A stretch of DNA of 64,000 nt, from NCBI GenBank assembly GCA_038253885.1, contig JBBSGP010000017.1, forward strand, positions 1 through 64,000, written 5' to 3'. Below, piece by piece: positions 25,921-34,197 of the stretch. The stretch comes from JALZAQ01 sp038253885 (lineage in GTDB: Bacteria > Gemmatimonadota > Gemmatimonadetes > Gemmatimonadales > Gemmatimonadaceae). The translations under genes were made by a program, and so were the position numbers. Under the pieces are notes generated by a model that did no database searches, was not told the DNA's origin, and saw only the letters and a program-made list of their open reading frames with translations. How positions within the stretch are numbered: the stretch's first letter is position 1; each line of letters begins with the position of its first letter.

Positions 25921-26320
25921 GACGCGCGCGCGCGCGCGCGCCCTGCAGGCACTCTACGCGTGGGACATCCGCGCCGGCCAGAAGTTGGACGCCGTCGCCA
26001 CCCGCGTATGGGATGACCTCGGCGTGGCGCCCGAAGAACGCCTGCTCGCCGAACGGCTCGTCGGCACGGTGCACGCCGAGAGCGCTGCCATCGACGCCGC
26101 TCTGCGCGAGATCACCACGAACTGGCGTCTCGAGAGGTTGGGCGCGATCGAGAGGTCGGTGCTCCGCCTGGCCGCGGCCGAGCTGATCCGCGGCGAGACC
26201 CCGCCCCGCGTCACAATTCAGGAGGCGGTGACGCTCGCGGAGCGCTACGGCACGCAGCAGAGCGCGCGCTTCGTGAACGGCGTCATCGATGCCCTGGCGC
26301 GGCAGATGGGCCGTTTGTAG
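25901..26320 (+). CDS. nusB: Transcription antitermination protein NusB
   Basis: A 139-residue all-helical protein that binds boxA RNA with NusE/S10 and supports rRNA antitermination. Seen: ARALQALYAWDI near the start, ITTNWRLERLGAIERSVLRLAAAEL, and INEAV-like IQEAVTLAERYGTQQSARFVNGVIDAL. The start ATG at 25901 lies inside ribH. Codons 7-13 contain a (CG) dinucleotide run at 25923-25941 that encodes ArgAla repeats. Its TAG overlaps the GTG of the glycosyltransferase by one base. Confidence 0.93.
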   Translation: MRRARVETRARARALQALYAWDIRAGQKLDAVATRVWDDLGVAPEERLLAERLVGTVHAESAAIDAALREITTNWRLERLGAIERSVLRLAAAELIRGETPPRVTIQEAVTLAERYGTQQSARFVNGVIDALARQMGRL

Positions 26321-27453
26321 TGCGGATCCTCGTCGTCAACTGGAACGACCGTCAGAACCCGCACGCTGGCGGCGCCGAGCTGCATCTGCACCAGATCTTC
26401 GGTCGCCTGGCGAGCCGGGGCCACGCCGTGAGCTTGCTCACCAGCGGATGGCCCGGCTGCGCGGCCCGGGAGCAGCTCGACGGAATCGATGTTCACCGCG
26501 TCGCGACCCGCTACACCTTCGAGCTGCACGCCCGCCGCTACTATCGGCGCTCGCTCGCGCCGGCGAACCACGATCTCCTGGTGGAGGATATCAACAAGGT
26601 TCCGCTCTACACACCGCGCTGGGGAGCTCGCCGGACCATGGCGCTCGTGCCGCACCTCTTCGGCACCACCGCCTTTCACGAGGTGTCCCTTCCCATGGCG
26701 AGCGCGGTATGGGTGGCCGAGCGGCCGCTCGCGCGTGTGTACCGTGACACTCCGTTCGAGGCGATCAGCCAGAGCACCGCCGACGATCTCGTGGAGCGGG
26801 GCATTCCGCGACCGGCCATCCGGGTCATCTATCCGGGAATCGACACGACGAGCTATTGCCCGGCGCCGGGCACGCGCTCGCCGACGCCCCTGTTCGCCTA
26901 TCTCGGCCGCCTCAAGCGCTACAAGGGGGTTGATCTGGTCATCCGGGCTTTCGCCCGGCTTTCGCATCCGACCGCGACGCTCGCGATCGCGGGCGTGGGC
27001 GATCATCGTCCCGCTCTCGAGCAGCTGGTGCGCTCGCTTGACCTCGGAGAACGAGTGCGGTTTCTTGGGTTCATCGTCGAGGAGGAGAAGTTGTCGCTGC
27101 TCCGGCGATCGTGGGCGCTCGCTTTCGCATCGCCGAAGGAGGGGTGGGGAATCACCAACTTCGAGGCTGCTGCGTGCGGGACGCCGGTGGTTGCATCCAA
27201 CTCGCCGGGGTTGCGCGAATCGGTGGTCGATGGTGAAACGGGGTTTCTGGTGCGCCATGGCGACGTCGACGCCCTCGCCCATGCGCTCGGCCGCCTCGCC
27301 GGCGACCCAGCGCTCGTCTCACGGTTCGGCGTTCAGGGCAGACGGTTCGCTGAGGGATTCAGCTGGGAATCCGCGGCCGACCTGACGGAGGCGCACTTGC
27401 AGGACATCGCCGGCCCTGGCGGGCGAAGGAGCCGCATGGCGGAGGTTTCGTGA
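26320..27453 (+). CDS. GT4-like glycosyltransferase
   Basis: A 377-residue GT-B glycosyltransferase. N-terminal domain: MRILVVNWNDRQNPHAGGAELHLHQIF (acceptor-side Gly-rich loop). C-terminal nucleotide-sugar domain: YLGRLKRYKGVDLVIRAF, the EX7E-type site in SPKEGWGITNFEAAACGTPVVA and RESVVDGETGFLV. Acceptor and sugar cannot be told; glycolipid or exopolysaccharide synthesis is likely. It is squeezed between nusB and hprK with one- and four-base overlaps, an unusual place for such a gene. Confidence 0.88.
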   Translation: MRILVVNWNDRQNPHAGGAELHLHQIFGRLASRGHAVSLLTSGWPGCAAREQLDGIDVHRVATRYTFELHARRYYRRSLAPANHDLLVEDINKVPLYTPRWGARRTMALVPHLFGTTAFHEVSLPMASAVWVAERPLARVYRDTPFEAISQSTADDLVERGIPRPAIRVIYPGIDTTSYCPAPGTRSPTPLFAYLGRLKRYKGVDLVIRAFARLSHPTATLAIAGVGDHRPALEQLVRSLDLGERVRFLGFIVEEEKLSLLRRSWALAFASPKEGWGITNFEAAACGTPVVASNSPGLRESVVDGETGFLVRHGDVDALAHALGRLAGDPALVSRFGVQGRRFAEGFSWESAADLTEAHLQDIAGPGGRRSRMAEVS

Positions 27454-28424
27454 CGCAGAAGCGCTTCACCGTCAGCCGTCTCCTCGAGCTCTGGGGGGAG
27501 GCGCTGCAGCTCGAGGTCCTCGGCGACGACGTCGGCCTGGCGCGGGAGGTGACCAGCGGCGAGGTCTCGAGCCCTGGTCTGGTGCTCGCCGGCTACGTCG
27601 ATCGGTTCCCCGCCGAGCGCGTTCAGGTGTTCGGCGAGACCGAGATCACCTATCTGGAGTCGCTCGATGCGGCCGAGCGCCAGCGAGTGCTCGAGCTGTT
27701 CTTCTCCTTTCCGGTGCCGTGCGTCGTCGTGACCAAGGGGCAGGAGCTTCCCTCGGAGCTCGCCGCCGCCGCGGGACGCTCGGGTATTCCGATCCTGCGC
27801 ACGGCGCTCAAGACCAACGAGTTCTATCGCCGCATCAAGCCGGCAATCACCGAAGCGTTTGCGCCGACGACCACCCTCCATGGATCGCTGGCGGACGTCT
27901 TCGGCGTCGGTCTGCTGTTCGTTGGCCAGAGTGGCATCGGAAAATCGGAATGCGTGCTCGATCTCGTCGAGCGCGGCCACCGATTGGTTGCGGATGATCT
28001 CGTGATCGCGACCCGCCGTGGCAACGACATCATCATCGGACGGGGCCACGACCTGCAGCGGCACCACATGGAGATCCGGGGCGTGGGCGTCATCGATGTG
28101 CCCGCCATCTTCGGGATCAGAGCCGTTCGACAGCAGAAGCGCATCGAGGTCGTGGTCCAGCTGTCGGAGTGGGACAAGGCCGAGGGAGTGGACCGCACGG
28201 GGCTCGGCGGCGCATCGAAGAGCATCCTCGGTGTGGAGATCCCGCAGGTGACGATCCCACTCAATCCGGGAAAGAACATCACCGTCGTCGCCGAGGTCGT
28301 GGCAATGAACCATCTGCTTCGCTATAGCGGCGTCGATGCGGCGGAAGCGTTCAACCAGCGACTCATTGGCCGAATGCGGTCGCAGGCCAATCTCCGGCAG
28401 TATCTGGCCGAAGACGATGAGTGA
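27450..28424 (+). CDS. hprK: HPr kinase/phosphorylase
   Basis: A 324-residue bifunctional enzyme that phosphorylates and dephosphorylates HPr on its regulatory serine. The P-loop is in FVGQSGIGKSECVLDLVERGH; the signature following it includes IEIRGVGVIDVPAIFGIRAV-like MEIRGVGVIDVPAIFGI and the phosphorylase loop IPLNPGKNITVVAEV. Length is normal. GTG start overlapping the glycosyltransferase stop, and its own stop overlapping the IIA gene, so it belongs to the PTS operon. The target serine is present in the HPr at 30893. Confidence 0.95.
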   Translation: MTQKRFTVSRLLELWGEALQLEVLGDDVGLAREVTSGEVSSPGLVLAGYVDRFPAERVQVFGETEITYLESLDAAERQRVLELFFSFPVPCVVVTKGQELPSELAAAAGRSGIPILRTALKTNEFYRRIKPAITEAFAPTTTLHGSLADVFGVGLLFVGQSGIGKSECVLDLVERGHRLVADDLVIATRRGNDIIIGRGHDLQRHHMEIRGVGVIDVPAIFGIRAVRQQKRIEVVVQLSEWDKAEGVDRTGLGGASKSILGVEIPQVTIPLNPGKNITVVAEVVAMNHLLRYSGVDAAEAFNQRLIGRMRSQANLRQYLAEDDE

Positions 28425-28851
28425 GGGGGTGCCCTCCGCCCTGGCAATCGTCGCCGGTCACGCTGATTTCGCCGAAGGCATGGTATCGGCCGTCGAGCAG
28501 ATCACTGGCCGGGGCGACAGGCTCGTGGCGTTCTCCAACCGGGGCCTGAGCGCGCAGGGAGTGGAGGAGTCTCTCCGAGCGCTCATGGAAGAGCACGGCG
28601 TCCGCGTGATCTTCACCGATCTGCCGGCCGGGAGCGCGACCCTCGCCGCCCGCCGGATCGCGCGCACTCGTCCGGAGGTGATGATTCTCACCGGCGTCAG
28701 TCTGCTGCCGTTGCTGCAGTTTGCGACGCGAGTCGGCCCGGCTGACCGGGAGCAGCTCCTCACCGACGCCGAGCGGGGACGGCAGGCACTGCAGCTCACC
28801 GACGCTCCGTCCGCGCCGGCGCCCGGAGGGGGGAAAGAGCGTGGGAATTGA
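28417..28851 (+). CDS. PTS mannose-family EIIA
   Basis: A 144-residue cytoplasmic phosphocarrier of the mannose/fructose/sorbose PTS family. The phospho-accepting histidine is in IVAGHADFAEGM near residue 15; the fold continues with LMEEHGVRVIFTDLPAGSATLAARR. It accepts phosphate from HPr and passes it to IIB. The ATG at 28417 overlaps hprK by eight bases. The last approximately 15 residues are Pro/Ala/Gly-rich. Confidence 0.85.
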   Translation: MSEGVPSALAIVAGHADFAEGMVSAVEQITGRGDRLVAFSNRGLSAQGVEESLRALMEEHGVRVIFTDLPAGSATLAARRIARTRPEVMILTGVSLLPLLQFATRVGPADREQLLTDAERGRQALQLTDAPSAPAPGGGKERGN

Positions 28852-29332
28852 GCTCTACCGCATCGACGACCGGCTCGTCCACGGACAGGTGGTCCTCGGC
28901 TGGGGCCAGCCGCTGAGCCTCGGGTTCGTCGTCCTCGTGGACGACCAGGTGGCGGTGAGCGACTGGGAGCAGGAGCTCTACCGCATGGCCGTGCCGCCGG
29001 AGATGGACATCTACTTCTCGTCCGTGGCCGACGCCGTCGGCCGCCTTCCGGGGTGGCAGGAGGATACCCGCAAGGGGATCCTCATCACCGGAGACATCGA
29101 GAGCATGAGCCGCCTGGTGCAGCGCGCGTCGCGGATCGCCGAGGTGAATCTCGGCGGCATCCATCACCGCAGCGACCGGGCACAGAAGCTTCGCTACGTG
29201 TATCTGACTCGCGACGAGGAGAGCGCGCTGCGGGCTCTCACGGCGCGCGGGGTGGAGGTGAGCGCGCGAGACGTGCCGGCATCGCGTGCGGTGCCGCTCT
29301 CCGAGCTGCTTGACGGGGGCGGCGGCACATGA
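28841..29332 (+). CDS. PTS mannose-family EIIB
   Basis: A 163-residue phosphotransfer subunit. The start IELYRIDDRLVHGQVVLGW contains the phospho-histidine of the family; NLGGIHHRSDRAQKL and YLTRDEESALRALTARGVEV are also typical. It takes phosphate from IIA and gives it to the sugar entering through IIC/IID. GTG start, with a strong G-rich ribosome binding site (GGAGGGGGG) at 28825-28833. Confidence 0.92.
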   Translation: MGIELYRIDDRLVHGQVVLGWGQPLSLGFVVLVDDQVAVSDWEQELYRMAVPPEMDIYFSSVADAVGRLPGWQEDTRKGILITGDIESMSRLVQRASRIAEVNLGGIHHRSDRAQKLRYVYLTRDEESALRALTARGVEVSARDVPASRAVPLSELLDGGGGT

Positions 29333-30012
29333 GCGCCGCCGAGCTGGTGATGCTCTCCGTTCTGGGGGCGCTCCTCGGACTCGACGTCGTGAGCTTTCCC
29401 CAGGCGATGTTCTCGAGGCCGCTGGTCGCGGCGACCGCGGCCGGCGCGGCGCTGGGCAACCCGGCCCTCGGGCTCACCGCGGGTGCGGTGCTGGAGCTCA
29501 TCGCCCTCGACACACTTCCGGTGGGGGCATCCCGCTATCCGGAGTGGGGCTCCGCGTCGGTCGTTGGCGGCGCGCTGTTCGCAACTTTCGGCAACGCGCC
29601 CGCCGGAGCGCTCGTCCTGGCGGTGACCGGTGCGCTCGCGACCGCGTGGGCCGGCGGGTGGACAATGTTCGCGCTGCGACAGCTCAACGGCCAATGGGCT
29701 CGCCGCGCGCTGCCGGCGCTGGACGCGGGCAGTCCGCACGCGGTGATGGGGCTGCAGATGCTTGGCATGACGGCGGATCTGATTCGCGGCGGGCTGCTGA
29801 CTCTGGTCGCGCTCCTCGTCCTCGTGCCAGTGGCGGCTCGTCTCGTTCTCCACTGGCACGCCGGAGACCTCGTCTCGCACATGATGGTCGTCGCCTGCGC
29901 GGTCGCGGTGGCGATCAGCGCCATGTGGAAGTTGGTGCATGGCGCGACGCACGCGAAGTGGTTCGCTCTCGCCGGTCTGCTCGTCGGGCTCATCGCGGTG
30001 CGATCACGATGA
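29329..30012 (+). CDS. PTS mannose-family EIIC (membrane)
   Basis: A 227-residue membrane subunit of the sorbose/mannose PTS family, with about six to seven hydrophobic segments. Seen: LGALLGLDVVSFPQAMFSRPLVAATAAGAALGNPALGLTAGAVLELIALDTLPVGASRYPE (family pattern; motif positions about 10-70). With IID it forms the sugar translocation channel. Shorter than the E. coli ManY (266). Its ATG overlaps the IIB stop. Confidence 0.88.
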   Translation: MSAAELVMLSVLGALLGLDVVSFPQAMFSRPLVAATAAGAALGNPALGLTAGAVLELIALDTLPVGASRYPEWGSASVVGGALFATFGNAPAGALVLAVTGALATAWAGGWTMFALRQLNGQWARRALPALDAGSPHAVMGLQMLGMTADLIRGGLLTLVALLVLVPVAARLVLHWHAGDLVSHMMVVACAVAVAISAMWKLVHGATHAKWFALAGLLVGLIAVRSR

Positions 30013-30896
30013 CCGGCGATCCGGCCACGTCCGCCATGTCTCAACCCTCCGCACCGCCGCCGGCCCCGACCGCTCGGTCTCTGCCGCTGCACACGTTCGT
30101 CACGATGTTCGTGAGGCTTCTCGCCATCCAGGGATCGTGGAACTACGAGCTGCTCCTGGGCACCGGCATCGGTTTCTGCACGGAGCCGGCACTCCGCCGT
30201 TTGCCGGGCGGGAAGGGGGGAGCGTCCTATCGGCAAGCGCTCGCGCGACAATCGCGCTACTTCAACGCGCACCCGTACCTCGCCGCGGTTGCCGTCGGCG
30301 CGTTGTCGCGCGCCGAGATCGACGAGGTGCCGCCGGCGCAGATCGAGCGCTTTCGCACCGCGCTCTGTGGCCCGCTCGGCAGCGTCGGCGACAGGCTGGT
30401 GTGGGCCGGCTGGCTGCCCTTCTCGTCACTGCTCGCTCTCGTGGCCTTCGGTTTCGAGGCCAGTCCAGTCATCGTCTTGCTCATTTTTCTCGGCGTCTAC
30501 AACGTGGGGCATCTGGGGCTGCGCGCCTGGGGGCTCATCGTCGGCTGGCGTCGCGGATTGCGTGTCGCGTCCGCGCTCGCCAATCCGGTGATGCGACAGG
30601 GGCCACTCCACATTGCCCGCATGAACGCCTTCCTGGCCGGGATCGCGCTGCCGCTGTCGCTCGCTCGTGTCCTCGATCCCGGAAAAGCACTTCCGGCGCT
30701 CTTCGATCTGTTCTCCGGGAACCGTCCGCTCGGCGGTCTGCTCAAGATCCGCCTGGCGCTCGCCGTCCCGGTGACTCTGTTGGCGGCGTTGATGGGAGCC
30801 GCCGTCCTGGTGAGCGGTCACGGGCGATTCGAAGGGTGGCGCGCCGCGCTCCTGATGCTCGGACTGTTCGCCCTCTACTCGGTCGTACGATCATGA
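30009..30896 (+). CDS. PTS mannose-family EIID (membrane)
   Basis: A 295-residue membrane subunit found only in the mannose PTS family. Typical stretches: RLLAIQGSWNYELLLGTGIGF, ALARQSRYFNAHPYLAAVAVGAL, RTALCGPLGSVGDRLVWAGWLP and ANPVMRQGPLHIARMNAFLAG-like C-terminal part. The N-terminal 25 residues are Pro/Ala-rich. Partner of IIC for translocation. Overlaps IIC by four bases and HPr by four bases. Confidence 0.9.
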   Translation: MTGDPATSAMSQPSAPPPAPTARSLPLHTFVTMFVRLLAIQGSWNYELLLGTGIGFCTEPALRRLPGGKGGASYRQALARQSRYFNAHPYLAAVAVGALSRAEIDEVPPAQIERFRTALCGPLGSVGDRLVWAGWLPFSSLLALVAFGFEASPVIVLLIFLGVYNVGHLGLRAWGLIVGWRRGLRVASALANPVMRQGPLHIARMNAFLAGIALPLSLARVLDPGKALPALFDLFSGNRPLGGLLKIRLALAVPVTLLAALMGAAVLVSGHGRFEGWRAALLMLGLFALYSVVRS

Positions 30897-31162
30897 CGGA
30901 ACGGTCGGTCCAGATCGTCAACCAGAACGGCCTCCATGCGCGCCCGGCCGCCGAGATCGTCAAGGTCGCCTCGACTTTCAAGAGCGATATCACGATGATC
31001 CGCGACGACCTCGAGGTGAACGGCAAGAGCATCATGGGCGTGATGATGCTGGCAGCCGAGTACGGGTCGACGCTCGTGGTCCGCGCTGACGGACCCGATT
31101 CCGAGCAGGCGGTGACTGCCATTGTCGAGCTCGTCGCGCGCAAGTTCGGAGAGCGCAAGTAG
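30893..31162 (+). CDS. ptsH: Phosphocarrier protein HPr
   Basis: An 89-residue carrier of phosphate from EI to the EIIA domain. The catalytic histidine is in NQNGLHARPAAEIVKVA (about residue 16) and the regulatory serine, substrate of HprK, is in VNGKSIMGVMMLAA (about residue 47). Both regulation and transport functions are therefore possible. ATG start overlaps the IID stop; its TAG overlaps the ptsI GTG by one base. Confidence 0.95.
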   Translation: MTERSVQIVNQNGLHARPAAEIVKVASTFKSDITMIRDDLEVNGKSIMGVMMLAAEYGSTLVVRADGPDSEQAVTAIVELVARKFGERK

Positions 31163-32937
31163 TGGAGCGCTCCCTCCTCGGAATCCCGGCCTCTCCCGGC
31201 ATCGTGATCGGTCCGGTGCATCTGCTGCACTGGGAAGTGCCGAGCGTCCCGCGGCGGATCATACCGGAAGAGCGGATCCCGTCCGAGCTCGAGCGCTTCC
31301 ACGTCGCCCTGGCGCGAGCGGCCGAGCGGCTGCGGTTGGTTCGCATGCGGGCCGAGCACCGCACCGGACCCGAGGAGGCCGCGATCTTCGACGTCCAGCT
31401 GGCCATTCTGGCCGACGGTGAGCTGGTGACGCAGGTAGAGACTCTGATCCGCCGGAACCTGGCTGCCGAGACCGCGGTCGATCTCACGATGCTCGAATGG
31501 CGTGAGCACTTCTCGACGCACAAGATGCCGATGATGCGGGAGCGCGTGAGCGACCTGATCGACGTCCAGATTCGCGTGCTGTCGATCCTCCTCGGACTGC
31601 CCGATCACGATCCGGTGGAGTTGCCGCCGGGCACGAACGCGATTCTGGTCACGCACGATCTCACCCCCAGCCTGACGATCCAGCTCGATCGCAAGGCCAT
31701 TGCCGGGATCGCCACCGATGCGGGCACGGGCATCTCTCACGTGGCCATTCTCGCGCGATCTCTCGGACTCCCGGCGGTGGTGGGACTGCGCGACGCGACC
31801 ACGCGCCTTGCCGGAGGACAGCGAGTGATCCTCGACGGCTCCGCGGGAAGACTGATCGCGTCGCCGACGGATGCCGAGGTCGATTCGTTCCTCGAGCGCG
31901 CGCGCCGGGCCGCCGCGATGGAGGCTGAGCTGGCTTCGGCGTCGGCCGGCGGCGACTCCGTCACGCTCGACGGCGTGCGCATGACGCTGCGGGTGAACGT
32001 CGATCTGCCGGAAGAGGCCGAGCTGGCCGCGCGGAGCGGCGCCGAAGGTGTCGGGCTCATGCGCACGGAATTTCTCGTCGTCGGACGCGCCGGGATGCCG
32101 GACGAGGAAGAGCAGTATCGCGCCTACCGCCGGGTCGTGGAATCCTTTCCCGGCATGCCCGTCGTGATCCGGACGTACGACCTCGGCGGCGACAAGCTGC
32201 CGGTGGGTGGCTTCCCGCACGAAGCGAATCCGTTCCTCGGCTGGAGAGCCATCCGGCTGTGCCTCGATCAGCCGGAGTTCTTCCGGACGCAACTCCGGGC
32301 TCTGCTTCGCGCGGCAAACCACGGCGACGTGCGCATCATGTTACCGCTGGTCGTGACCGTGGATGAGGTGCGTCAGGCTCGGGCGCTTCTCGAGGAGGCG
32401 GCCCGAGAGCTGGCCGCCGCCGACGTGGCGCACCGGACGGATGTTCCGCTCGGCGTTATGATCGAGACACCGGCGGCAGCCGTCGGTGCGGACTCGATGG
32501 TCGACGATGTGGCGTTCTTCAGCATCGGGACGAACGACCTTGTGCAGTACACGCTGGCCGTGGATCGCGGCAACGCGAACCTCGCGGCGCGATTCACCCC
32601 GATGCATCCGAGCGTGCTGCGGCTCATCAAGCGCACGGTGGACGTGGGAGACGCTGCCGGGCTCGAGGTGTGCGTGTGCGGCGAGATGGCCTCACAGCCG
32701 CTGATGGTCCTGGTGCTCATCGGGCTCGGGGTGAGACAGCTCAGCGTCTCCCCGCGCGCGGTGTCGCTCGTCAAGCGCCTGGTGCGCGCGATCCGCGTGG
32801 ACGTCGCGACGATAGCTGCGGAGCAGGCGATGGCCGCTGGCTCGGCGAGGGCCGCGGAGGCGATCATCCAGCGCCGTCTCTCGGAGGCGCGCGCCGCCGA
32901 TCCCATCCTCAGCGGCGGGTTGCCCGACCCCGAATAG
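31162..32937 (+). CDS. ptsI: PTS enzyme I (phosphoenolpyruvate-protein phosphotransferase)
   Basis: A 591-residue enzyme that takes phosphate from PEP to HPr. The active histidine is in DAGTGISHVAILARSLGLPAVVG; the PEP-binding barrel shows GAEGVGLMRTEFLVVGR, RTYDLGGDKLP, NPFLGWRAIRLCLD, VMIETPAAAVGAD and FFSIGTNDLVQYTLAVDRGN with the general-acid Cys in CVCGEMA. Length is normal. It closes the PTS operon; a promoter for metK overlaps its end. Confidence 0.95.
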   Translation: MERSLLGIPASPGIVIGPVHLLHWEVPSVPRRIIPEERIPSELERFHVALARAAERLRLVRMRAEHRTGPEEAAIFDVQLAILADGELVTQVETLIRRNLAAETAVDLTMLEWREHFSTHKMPMMRERVSDLIDVQIRVLSILLGLPDHDPVELPPGTNAILVTHDLTPSLTIQLDRKAIAGIATDAGTGISHVAILARSLGLPAVVGLRDATTRLAGGQRVILDGSAGRLIASPTDAEVDSFLERARRAAAMEAELASASAGGDSVTLDGVRMTLRVNVDLPEEAELAARSGAEGVGLMRTEFLVVGRAGMPDEEEQYRAYRRVVESFPGMPVVIRTYDLGGDKLPVGGFPHEANPFLGWRAIRLCLDQPEFFRTQLRALLRAANHGDVRIMLPLVVTVDEVRQARALLEEAARELAAADVAHRTDVPLGVMIETPAAAVGADSMVDDVAFFSIGTNDLVQYTLAVDRGNANLAARFTPMHPSVLRLIKRTVDVGDAAGLEVCVCGEMASQPLMVLVLIGLGVRQLSVSPRAVSLVKRLVRAIRVDVATIAAEQAMAAGSARAAEAIIQRRLSEARAADPILSGGLPDPE

Positions 32938-32948
32938 GCGGGTATTTT
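32920..32948 (+). promoter_or_regulatory. Putative sigma70 promoter for metK
   Basis: TTGCCC (32920-32925), 17-base spacer, TATTTT (32943-32948). It overlaps the end of ptsI and would start transcription near 32955, about 50 bases before metK. Confidence 0.45.
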
Positions 32949-32977
32949 ACCAGGCTGCACACACCACTCACTGCTTA

Positions 32978-32995
32978 GCGCCGCGCTCGCGGCGC
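32978..32995 (+). promoter_or_regulatory. Perfect GC hairpin in the metK leader
   Basis: GCGCCGCG (32978-32985) and CGCGGCGC (32988-32995) form a perfect stem with a two-base gap (practically seven pairs and a four-base loop). The metK ribosome site GGGGA (32996-33000) follows directly, so the hairpin could influence translation. It does not match the SAM or SAH riboswitch consensus known to me. Confidence 0.5.
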
Positions 32996-33005
32996 GGGGA
33001 CCGAC

Positions 33006-34178
33006 GTGTTCGCCAATTCGCTGTTCACCTCGGAGTCGGTGACGGAAGGTCATCCCGACAAGATCGCCGACCAGATCTCCGATGCCGTGCTGGACGCCAT
33101 CCTCGCCGATGATCCTGAGGCGCGCGTGGCCTGTGAAACCCTCGTCACCACCGGGCTCGTTCTCGTAGCGGGCGAGATCTCGACGACCACCTACGTGCAC
33201 ATTCCAGACATCGTGCGCCGGACCGTCAAGGAGATTGGATATACCGACGCCACGTACGGCTTCGACTACCAAACCTGCGCGGTCATCACGACGATCGACC
33301 GCCAGTCTGCCGATATCGACAGGGGGGTCAACACCGGAGGTGCGGGTGATCAGGGCATGATGTTCGGCTTCGCGACGGACGAAACCGCCGAGCTCATGCC
33401 GATGCCGATCATGCTAGCCCACCGCCTCACGCGCCGCCTCGCGGAATGCCGCCGAAGTGGCGATCTTCCCTGGCTCCGCCCCGACGGGAAAGCCCAGGTC
33501 ACTGTGCGATATGAGGACGGGGTGCCGGTTGCCGTCGACACCGTTGTGGTGTCGACGCAGCACGCCAAGGATTTTCCCCTTCGTACCATCAGATCCGACG
33601 TCCGCGAGCACGTGATCGAGCCGCTGATTCCGGAGGAGCTCCGCAACGGCAAGATCAAGTATCACATCAATCCGACCGATAAGTTCGAAATCGGCGGACC
33701 ACAGGGGGATGCGGGGCTCACCGGCAGAAAGATCATCGTCGACACTTACGGCGGAATGGGCCGCCACGGCGGAGGCGCGTTCAGCGGGAAGGACCCTACA
33801 AAGGTAGATCGCTCGGGCTGCTACGCCGCGCGTTGGGTGGCCAAGAACATCGTTGCTGCCGGTTTCGCACGGCGCTGCGAGGTGCAGGTGGCTTACGCGA
33901 TCGGGGTCGCCGAGCCGGTCTCAGTGATGGTCGACACGTTTCGTACGAACACTCTCCCCGAGGCCGAGATCATGCGCGCGGTGGGCGAGGTCTTCGACCT
34001 GACCCCCAAGGGCATCATCGCGGCGCTTGATTTGCGAAAGCCCATCTATGTCCCCACTGCCACGTACGGCCATTTCGGCCGTACCCCGGTAAGACAAGGA
34101 CGGGGCAAGCGCGCTTGCACTCTGTTCTCGTGGGAGAAAACCGATCGCGTGGCCGCGCTCAAGCGCGCCGCTCGCTGA
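33006..34178 (+). CDS. metK: S-adenosylmethionine synthase
   Basis: A 390-residue enzyme making SAM from methionine and ATP. Motifs: SVTEGHPDKIADQISDAVLD (ATP/metal site), GGAGDQGMMFGFA, GGPQGDAGLTGRKIIVDTYGG and GGGAFSGKDPTKVDRS. Length typical. GTG start 11 bases after the leader hairpin. The neighbouring ahcY gene (20 bases downstream) recycles the SAH produced from SAM, so the pair forms one activated-methyl-cycle unit. Confidence 0.96.
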   Translation: MFANSLFTSESVTEGHPDKIADQISDAVLDAILADDPEARVACETLVTTGLVLVAGEISTTTYVHIPDIVRRTVKEIGYTDATYGFDYQTCAVITTIDRQSADIDRGVNTGGAGDQGMMFGFATDETAELMPMPIMLAHRLTRRLAECRRSGDLPWLRPDGKAQVTVRYEDGVPVAVDTVVVSTQHAKDFPLRTIRSDVREHVIEPLIPEELRNGKIKYHINPTDKFEIGGPQGDAGLTGRKIIVDTYGGMGRHGGGAFSGKDPTKVDRSGCYAARWVAKNIVAAGFARRCEVQVAYAIGVAEPVSVMVDTFRTNTLPEAEIMRAVGEVFDLTPKGIIAALDLRKPIYVPTATYGHFGRTPVRQGRGKRACTLFSWEKTDRVAALKRAAR

Positions 34179-34197
34179 ACCCAGACCAGGCCTCTTC

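Noticed and set aside
32949..33005. SAM-II, SAM-I or SAH riboswitch before metK
   Set aside because: The leader is too short and lacks the conserved cores I know; only a plain hairpin is present.
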